A stretch of 64,000 bases of DNA, from assembly GCF_002154725.1 (NCBI RefSeq), contig NZ_MTAW01000147.1, positions 1 through 64,000 of the forward strand. Direction: 5' to 3'. The notes under the pieces were generated by a model. It was not told where the DNA came from. It was given only the letters and a program-made list of their open reading frames with translations, and ran no database searches. Origin of the DNA: Nostoc sp. 106C (lineage in GTDB: Bacteria; Cyanobacteriota; Cyanobacteriia; Cyanobacteriales; Nostocaceae). Positions 59,001 through 64,000 of the stretch are shown here, piece by piece; the first letter of the stretch is position 1, and each line of letters opens with the position of its first letter. Position numbers and translations under genes: made by a program.

Positions 59001-59400
59001 CATCAACTCCCTGAATATTCCAGTGGTAATTGCTACCAACAATAAACCAAGCAATGATATTTTACTGCCAACAAATCAACCAGAAGAAATCGCAGAGAAA
59101 AATATCATGGAACACGGTTTAGTCTCAACGGAACAATTACAATCCTTTGAGATAACTACCACTCCTCAACAAGCAACTCAGCCTAGTTTCCCTACACAAA
59201 ATATAACTCGCAAACCTGTCCAAACTATCCGTATGCTCGATTTAAATAAGACTCAATATCAAAAGCTCAATGCTAACAATGCCAATTTGACCAAATCCCA
59301 TACAGCCTTCTTACAATCTCGACAAGACTTTAGCAAGCAAATGAGCGAAATCATTCAATTGCAATTAGCTTGTGCCCAAAATTTACTCAATGAAGAATGA
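56032..59400 (+). CDS. hglC: HglC: chain-length-factor KS and acyltransferase
   Basis: 1122 residues. 8-465: KS fold without catalysis. The site equivalent to the active Cys is Glu210 (MTAVETSAFKAL) and the EAHGTGT region reads EVVASGFPQED, while GSVKSNIGHTYVASG remains, as in the chain-length-factor domain of PfaC. 570-900: acyltransferase resembling PfaB, VAYVYPAAVNSYVGIGRTLF and Ser680 in GYSLGET. 900-1060: low-complexity linker. 1070-1122: helical tail (LQSRQDFSKQMSEIIQLQLA) like the two helical repeats of HglE. It probably pairs with HglD to make a KS/CLF heterodimer that sets chain length. Confidence 0.85.
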   Translation: MFEQEIQSSKIAIVGMDAFFGECKDLDAFERTIYDGKQHFIPLPSQRWYGIDEKADLLKEYGLPDGKAPLGAYIQDFALDTLAYKIPPNEVEQLNPQQLLLLTVADGALKDAGIQEGGNVAVIIAAEADLSVHQLQQRWNLSWQIKDGLNAAEIALPADKITQLETIVKDSVHHQVDIGEYLSYIANIMASRISALWNFTGPSFTMTAVETSAFKALEVAQMLLMTGEVDAVVVGAVDLAGGIENVLLRSQWGTVNTGANTLSYDQNANGWTVGEGAGAVVLKRYDTAKAAGDRIYAVIDAISIGQASSTSVDADTINQVCQTAFQMAGIQPTAVNYVEVVASGFPQEDEAEIAGMLQAYPSVGDGLHCAIGSVKSNIGHTYVASGIASLIKTALCLYHNYIPATPNWSGVKTPQVWQGSPFFVATESRPWFLHKDSTHRIAAINGMGCDGTCAHVILSDEPDQINHSSKYLQQRPFYLFPLAADDRSSVLNLLNNLQQEIENSESLSDAASQNFVKFQQHSTANYTLAITGRNKKELLKEIASAQKGVNTAFERGTDWQTPIGSYFTAKPLGKEGSVAYVYPAAVNSYVGIGRTLFRLFPNLQNEPFVKSLYKRVSDVEKLVFPRSLHKLSTRELETLEKKLLDDSLAMFEAEMFFTRLITTVIRDRFQVKPKYVFGYSLGETSMMVAQGVWSDFFAGSNSFNSSALFGDRLSGPKNAVREYWNLPPASDASDNNFWANYVLMATPDKVRECLKNESRVYLTQINTPEEVLIAGEPAACQRVIKALGCNSFPAPFDHVIHCEAMRSEYTELVKLNTLPTQEIPGITFYSAAGYKPITVNSEVVAHSIATGLSQQLDFPRLVNRVYADGVKIFIEAGAGGVCSRWVGKILEGKEHITVSLNRRGMDDHTSIVKALAKLLSHKVKLDISSLYNLTQETANHSKLTQRNITLGSNSITATILSEENRQIFQNLVSNPQNKSSTVDYFRVNPVINSLNIPVVIATNNKPSNDILLPTNQPEEIAEKNIMEHGLVSTEQLQSFEITTTPQQATQPSFPTQNITRKPVQTIRMLDLNKTQYQKLNANNANLTKSHTAFLQSRQDFSKQMSEIIQLQLACAQNLLNEE

Positions 59401-59636
59401 AGCCTGAAATTACTCTCTAATCTTTCTTCTCTCTGTGTTCTCTGCGCCTCTGTGGTTCGTTAAAAAATTCTCGCAACTCAGAACTCACGCAAAGGCGCAT
59501 AAACACGAAGTCGTTTCCGTTGGCGCAGCCTCTCGTAGAGAAGGGTAGGGTAGGCGCAAAAGTAAGAGTTTTCTATGCCAATTCATCACCCTTAATACTT
59601 TATAAACCATTGCTTAGAAATCGAGGTATAACTAGC
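59401..59636. repeat. Repeat-filled gap between hglC and hglA
   Basis: CTCTGTGTTCTCTGCGCCTC at about 59431 and CTCACGCAAAGGCGCATAAA near 59485 are the same intergenic repeat class. GTTGGCGCAGCCTCTCGTAG at 59518 is another common Nostoc repeat. It opens the frame of the next gene leftward, giving a false N-terminus. Confidence 0.6.
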
Positions 59637-61307
59637 GTGACCACTGTAGATACGCCACTAAGTAAACACGAAAACGGACTAGGATTTACCTGCTATTCTT
59701 ATGGACAAAATCTCATTTGGAAAGGTTCCCTAGATTGCATATCTTTTGATCAACAAGGCATAGTAGATAAATTTCTATCCTTAGAACAACCTTGTTATAT
59801 CGTCAACGTGTCAGGGAAAATTGGTGTTACCAATGTAGGGTATTTATGCCCAGTTGATAGCACTGTAACTGCACCAGTAGAACTTTTAGCATCCATCCCA
59901 CCAATTAAAATTCAACAATTAGGAGACCCTAGTTTTCTCTCCTTTTATGGAGTGAGATATGCCTATGCTACTGGTGCAATGGCTGGGGGTATTTCTTCCG
60001 AGGAAATGGTAATTGCACTCGGAAAAGAGAAAATTTTGAGTTCATTTGGTGCAGGCGGTTTAACTCCCGAAAGATTAGAAGCTGCTATCAACAAAATACA
60101 ACAAGCCTTACCACAAGGCCCCTATGCTTTTAATTTAATTCACAGCCCCAATGAACCAATGGTTGAACGCCGGGCTGTAGATTTATTCCTCAAATATGGC
60201 GTGAAAGTAGTCGAAGCATCGGCATTTCTTGACTTAACTCCCAACATTGTTTATTACCGCGTTGCAGGATTAAGTTTGAATGCAGCTAATCAAATTGAAA
60301 TCAAAAATAAAGTCATTGCCAAAATTTCTCGTAGAGAAGTAGCTACCAAATTCCTCCAACCACCACCACCCAGAATCCTTAAAGAACTGCTTGAACAAGG
60401 ATTAATTACTGAGTTACAAGTAACCCTAGCAGCCCAAGTTCCAATGGCAGATGATATTACCGTCGAGGCTGATTCTGGCGGTCATACAGATAATCGTCCT
60501 CTGGTTTGTCTGTTACCTTCCATCATGGCTTTGAGAGATGAAATTCAGGAACAATATCATTACTCACAACCAATTAGAGTCGGAGTAGCAGGCGGAATTG
60601 CTACACCACAATCAGCTTTAGCTGCTTTTATGATGGGTGCAGCTTATGTAGTCACAGGTTCAATTAATCAATCTTGCGTTGAATCTGGTGCTTGCGAACA
60701 TACTAAAAAATTACTTGCACAAGCTGAAATGGCTGATGTAATGATGGCTCCCGCCGCCGATATGTTTGAAATGGGAGTGAAATTACAAGTTCTCAAACGG
60801 GGTACAATGTTCCCGATGCGCGCGCAAAAATTGTATGAGTTATACCGGACTTATGACTCAATTGAAGACATTCCCCTAGCTGAAAGAGAGAAATTAGAAA
60901 AACAAGTTTTCCGTAAGACGATTGCTGAAGTTTGGGAAGGAACTGCTGCTTATTTATCCCAAAGAAATCCGGAAAAACTTGGCAAGGCAGTAAATAATCC
61001 CAAATTAAAAATGGCTGTGATTTTCCGCTGGTATTTAGGATTATCTTCCCGTTGGTCTAATACTGGCGAAAAAGGACGAGAAGTTGATTATCAAATTTGG
61101 TGCGGCCCGGCGATGGGTAGCTTCAATGACTGGGTGCGCGGTACTTATTTAGCTGAACCCCAAAACCGCAAAGTTGTTGATGTTGCTAATCACTTAATGA
61201 CTGGTGCAGCATTTTTATATCGCATACAAAGTTTAAAATTTCAAGGTTTGCAAATTCCCGATTATTACAGTCAATATCGCCCAGCTAGTTCTACATTGGA
61301 GATGTAA
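59637..61307 (+). CDS. hglA: PfaD-type FMN enoyl reductase of the hgl PKS
   Basis: 556 residues of the PfaD/2-nitropropane-dioxygenase-like family, a TIM-barrel flavoenzyme that reduces enoyl-ACP in trans. Landmarks: [47 protein letters not shown] (flavin site region), [34 protein letters not shown]. The open frame reaches a TTG at 59520, but that part is repeat-coded. GTG 59637 has GAGG 10 nt upstream and starts where the family does ([14 protein letters not shown]). It ends 2 nt before hglB, with which it is surely co-translated. The symbol hglA rests on position between hglC and hglB. Confidence 0.83.
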   Translation: MTTVDTPLSKHENGLGFTCYSYGQNLIWKGSLDCISFDQQGIVDKFLSLEQPCYIVNVSGKIGVTNVGYLCPVDSTVTAPVELLASIPPIKIQQLGDPSFLSFYGVRYAYATGAMAGGISSEEMVIALGKEKILSSFGAGGLTPERLEAAINKIQQALPQGPYAFNLIHSPNEPMVERRAVDLFLKYGVKVVEASAFLDLTPNIVYYRVAGLSLNAANQIEIKNKVIAKISRREVATKFLQPPPPRILKELLEQGLITELQVTLAAQVPMADDITVEADSGGHTDNRPLVCLLPSIMALRDEIQEQYHYSQPIRVGVAGGIATPQSALAAFMMGAAYVVTGSINQSCVESGACEHTKKLLAQAEMADVMMAPAADMFEMGVKLQVLKRGTMFPMRAQKLYELYRTYDSIEDIPLAEREKLEKQVFRKTIAEVWEGTAAYLSQRNPEKLGKAVNNPKLKMAVIFRWYLGLSSRWSNTGEKGREVDYQIWCGPAMGSFNDWVRGTYLAEPQNRKVVDVANHLMTGAAFLYRIQSLKFQGLQIPDYYSQYRPASSTLEM

Positions 61308-61309
61308 AA

Positions 61310-62818
61310 ATGAATTCAAAACATTCTTATAGTGCAGCAGATATTCAAGTATGGTTGGTGTCTAATTTGGCTGAATTGATAGGGGTAGAAACTGACGAAA
61401 TAGATGTCCACGAACATTTGGAAAACTACGGTTTGGATTCAGCCCAAGCAATGATTCTCGTCAGCAAATTAGAGAAAATGCTGGGATTCCAACCGTCTCC
61501 TTTGCTGTTGTGGCATTACCCAAATATTGCTGCACTTTCTCAACGTTTAGCTGAAGATTTACCGGAAGAGTCAGCAATTCAAGACACAACTACTGCCTCT
61601 GTTAATACTCCTGTCCAGACTTTAGATTTAAACGCCGAGGTAGTTCTTGACCCCATCATTCGTCCTGACGCTTTACCTCCAGTCTCAATAACTGAGCCAA
61701 AACACATCTTTTTAACTGGTGGTACAGGCTATTTAGGAGCATTTATCATTCGGGAACTGCTACAGCAAACTAATGCAGATATCTACTGCTTAGTACGGGC
61801 GGCTAATCCTCAAGAAGGTAAGAGCAAATTAGTAAAGAATCTCGAAACTTACGCCATTTGGGACGAAAAATATCAATCAAGAATTGTCCCAGTTGTCGGT
61901 GATTTAGCTCTACCATTGTTGGGTATGGGTGCGGAACAGTTCCAAATTTTAGCTGCCAATATTGACACGATTTATCATAGTGGTGCTTTGCTGAACTATG
62001 TTTTTCCCTACTCAGCATTGAAAGCCGCTAATGTGTTGGGAACTCAAGAAGTATTGAGATTAGCTAGCCAAATCAAACTCAAGCCTGTACATTACGTTTC
62101 TAGTGTGGCGGTGTTTGAATCACCTGCTTATGCTGGCAAGGTGGTTAAAGAGCAAGATGACTTTAATCATTGGGAAGGTATTTTCCTCGGTTACTCCCAA
62201 ACAAAATGGGTAGCGGAAAAGTTAGTTAAACTTGCGCGCGACAGAGGTTTACCTGTAACTATCCACAGACCACCATTAATTTCTGGAGATAGCGAGACAG
62301 GTATTTGTAACACCCATGACTTTATCAACTTGATGGTCAAAGGCTGCCTACAAATGGGATATTTCCCAGATGTGGAATATATGATGGATATGTCTCCTGT
62401 AGATTATGTTAGCAAAGCCATTGTTTATCTATCAATGCAGCCATCATCTATAGGTAAAGCATTCCATTTGCAACATCCCCAACCTGCACCATTGAGTACT
62501 TTAATTAAATGGGTGCAATCATTTGGTTATCCAGTTAAGGCGATTCCTTATGAACAATGGCAAGCAGAGTTGATCAATAATGTCTCTTCTGTAGACAATC
62601 CTTTATATACACTGCGACCATTTTTGTTAGAACGTTGGTCTGATGAACAATTAACAATTCCAGATTTGTATCTGCAAGCAAGAAGACCACACATTAGCTG
62701 TCAGGAAACTCTACAAGCACTCGCTGGTAGTTCTATTGTCTGCCCGCCAATCAGTTCGGAAATGTTTATGACCTATACTGCGTATTTGATTCAAACTGGT
62801 TTTTTGAATGTTGCGTAG
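61310..62818 (+). CDS. hglB: HglB/HetM: ACP-thioester reductase
   Basis: 502 residues. 8-85: ACP with the phosphopantetheine Ser44 in YGLDSAQAM. 130-500: thioester-reductase SDR domain with [29 protein letters not shown] and [13 protein letters not shown] (Y-x3-K). It releases the finished chain from its carrier as aldehyde and then alcohol, which explains the alcohol aglycone of heterocyst glycolipids. The length matches HetM/HglB of Anabaena (about 500 residues). GGAG precedes the ATG, within the end of hglA. It is the last gene of the operon. hetN and hetI, which follow hglB in Anabaena PCC 7120, are not seen behind it. Confidence 0.9.
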   Translation: MNSKHSYSAADIQVWLVSNLAELIGVETDEIDVHEHLENYGLDSAQAMILVSKLEKMLGFQPSPLLLWHYPNIAALSQRLAEDLPEESAIQDTTTASVNTPVQTLDLNAEVVLDPIIRPDALPPVSITEPKHIFLTGGTGYLGAFIIRELLQQTNADIYCLVRAANPQEGKSKLVKNLETYAIWDEKYQSRIVPVVGDLALPLLGMGAEQFQILAANIDTIYHSGALLNYVFPYSALKAANVLGTQEVLRLASQIKLKPVHYVSSVAVFESPAYAGKVVKEQDDFNHWEGIFLGYSQTKWVAEKLVKLARDRGLPVTIHRPPLISGDSETGICNTHDFINLMVKGCLQMGYFPDVEYMMDMSPVDYVSKAIVYLSMQPSSIGKAFHLQHPQPAPLSTLIKWVQSFGYPVKAIPYEQWQAELINNVSSVDNPLYTLRPFLLERWSDEQLTIPDLYLQARRPHISCQETLQALAGSSIVCPPISSEMFMTYTAYLIQTGFLNVA

Positions 62819-62830
62819 TCGTTAATAGCC

Positions 62831-62916
62831 CAATACGGTTCAGTTAAGGGTCATTGTAGGTTGAGGCTTTGCGAAATCCAACAAACCCCGCACTTAGGTT
62901 GGGTTTCGTTCCTCTA
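62831..62916. repeat. Dispersed repeat pieces after hglB
   Basis: CAATACGGTTCAGTTAA at 62831-62847 is one terminal repeat of the 133-bp element at 36958. GTAGGTTGAGG at 62856 with GTTGGGTTTCGTTCCTC ending at 62915 is a diverged copy of the 124-bp element at 27776. They fill the gap between convergent hglB and the acetyltransferase-like gene. Confidence 0.65.
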
Positions 62917-62920
62917 CTGA

Positions 62921-63613
62921 TTAAAGTGTGGAATGTGGGTTAAATCTTTCTTTAAAATCTTGAATGAGTAAATCAAGCACAAAAGGATCGTTACAAGCAT
63001 GATGCAATTTAGCAGCAAAAGGAATAAAAAGTTGATCATTTTGCCAATAGCGTTTACCAAAATAAAAATAGGGATGACCGATAATTTCGCTGCTTCGCCA
63101 ATGTAAAGTTAATCCAGTAAATTGTAAATTGGGTAAATTACCTATAAAATAAGAAAGTAAAAATGTTTCTACTTTGGCTCTTTCACCTTTTCCGTTTCTT
63201 ATTTGGTCTAATTTTTGTCGATATTGAATAATGAAATCTTGGTAACTTGTTTGGCTAACATTTTCTAACAACATTTCCGAGAAACGTTCTTGTCCTCCCA
63301 CTGCTACTGGAATCATTACGGGAGGATTATCTAGAATAAACCACTGGTTTTTAATAAGTCGTAGATTAAAACAAAAATGATTTTTAAGACTTTGAACTAA
63401 ATGCCAAGTTAAAAAACTAAAGAAGGTTGCTCCTTTTATGGGATTTGTTTGATACATTTTATAAGCATCAGTAACATCAAGTTGAATTGTTATATCAACA
63501 CAAGGAACTTGAATGACATTTGGATCGGTAAAAAAATCTAAAGACCAATTTAGATAACCTTCTTTGGCTTTGTCATCTAATAATCTTGATTGATATTGAT
63601 TGGGAATAATCAT
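62921..63613 (-). CDS. Chloramphenicol-acetyltransferase-fold (CatA-like) acyltransferase
   Basis: 230 residues, the usual CAT length. The active-site motif reads LHHACNDPF with His204/His205 and Asp209 (CAT: HHAVCDG). Other CAT-like blocks are GYLNWSLDFF near residue 19, GATFFSFLTWHLVQSLK near 81 and FLLSYFIGNLPNLQFTG. The cytoplasmic trimer would transfer an acetyl or longer acyl group from CoA. The Gly after Asp is replaced (DP for DG), so true chloramphenicol resistance is doubtful. It faces hglB tail-to-tail. A role in acylating a glycolipid or metabolite is possible but unproven. Confidence 0.8.
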   Translation of the reverse strand: MIIPNQYQSRLLDDKAKEGYLNWSLDFFTDPNVIQVPCVDITIQLDVTDAYKMYQTNPIKGATFFSFLTWHLVQSLKNHFCFNLRLIKNQWFILDNPPVMIPVAVGGQERFSEMLLENVSQTSYQDFIIQYRQKLDQIRNGKGERAKVETFLLSYFIGNLPNLQFTGLTLHWRSSEIIGHPYFYFGKRYWQNDQLFIPFAAKLHHACNDPFVLDLLIQDFKERFNPHSTL

Positions 63614-63686
63614 AAGTTGTATTGACCCTAAATAATCTCACAAACGGCAATAGTAGCTGTAGAATACCATCAGGAGAGTAAGAACT

Positions 63687-63929
63687 ATGCAGACAACCAA
63701 TACCAGCACAGTTAAAAATATTTTAGACTACTTACCTGAGCGTATTAGACAGGCAATAGAGGAATACTCCAAAGAAACTCAACTTCCTCCTGAATTGGTG
63801 ATTAAGTTAGCGATCGCTCACTTTTTAGATGTAGACTCTGTAACTTTTAACGATTGTAGAATTGATTCACCAGGGGAACTGAGAGAACAGAATAAAATTC
63901 TTAAGATTCAGCTAGCAGCTAAGGAATAA
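63687..63929 (+). CDS. Small helical hypothetical protein
   Basis: 80 residues, not recognised. The N-terminal 50 residues (ILDYLPERIRQAIEEYSKE, LPPELVIKLAIAHFLD) look like amphipathic helices similar in style to ribbon-helix-helix DNA-binding proteins. The C-terminus is polar and may coil (LREQNKILKIQLAA). GGAGAG lies about 12 nt before the ATG, which supports the start. It is divergent from the acetyltransferase-like gene. Confidence 0.6.
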   Translation: MQTTNTSTVKNILDYLPERIRQAIEEYSKETQLPPELVIKLAIAHFLDVDSVTFNDCRIDSPGELREQNKILKIQLAAKE

Positions 63930-64000
63930 CGCCTTTACAGTAATTTAAATCACTGAAATTCTCTGTAAGTACTGGGTTTTTTAGGTAAATAAGGTACATA

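Noticed and set aside
62921-63613. hetI (phosphopantetheinyl transferase), expected near hglB
   Set aside because: The motifs are of the CAT family, not of Sfp-type transferases.

Overview
The window reads as chromosome of a filamentous, heterocyst-forming cyanobacterium (Nostoc/Anabaena type). Reasons: an almost complete heterocyst-glycolipid (hgl/hgd) island, many GCGATCGC (HIP1) octamers from about 5.96 kb onward, and intergenic spaces packed with short palindromes and heptameric repeats of the kind described from Nostocales. No rRNA, tRNA, CRISPR array or transposase gene was seen.

Layout. (1) 1-2.4 kb: the last codons of an MFS sugar porter, an aldose 1-epimerase and a Gfo/Idh/MocA oxidoreductase, a small sugar-use operon. 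(2) 2.5-7.3 kb: a secreted Asn-Pro-repeat protein, a mostly empty 1.9 kb stretch with a decayed acetyltransferase end, and a Rieske oxygenase. (3) 7.5-28.1 kb: three giant modular phosphatases of 2950, about 1586 and 1445 residues. They combine EEP nuclease/phosphatase, phytase and phytase-like, SurE, PhoD, PhoA-type, glycerophosphodiesterase and nucleotide-pyrophosphatase-type modules. All three end in the same RTX-like calcium-binding, type-I-secretion-like tail. Each has a Pho-box-like 11-bp-period repeat about 310-380 bp before its start, so this looks like a phosphate-starvation scavenging island. A decayed copy of the third promoter region lies behind the third gene with no gene attached.

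(4) 28.1-36.9 kb, minus strand: a GT4 glycosyltransferase (hglT candidate), two tandem GT2 paralogues, a DUF2141 secreted protein, an epimerase (hgdA-like), and a DevC/DevB-type exporter pair (hgdC/hgdB-like) without an ATPase gene. (5) 37.8-46.4 kb: accessory genes. These are a ParB/degenerate-methylase fusion, a DUF559 nuclease-like gene with repeats inside its reading frame, a coiled-coil protein, a CHAT-protease/STAND/TPR protein, a small membrane protein and a small unknown. (6) 46.6-62.8 kb, plus strand: the hgl polyketide synthase operon. It runs hglE (KS-AT-ACP-ACP-partial KR), KR-DH, hglD (KS), hglC (CLF-AT), hglA (PfaD-type enoyl reductase) and hglB (ACP-thioester reductase). (7) 62.9-64 kb: a chloramphenicol-acetyltransferase-fold protein and a small hypothetical gene.

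Working together: the PKS operon should build a long polyhydroxylated chain and release it reductively as a fatty alcohol. HglT adds sugar, HgdA adjusts the sugar nucleotide, and HgdBC exports or deposits the glycolipid in the heterocyst envelope. The phosphatase island is a separate nutritional system.
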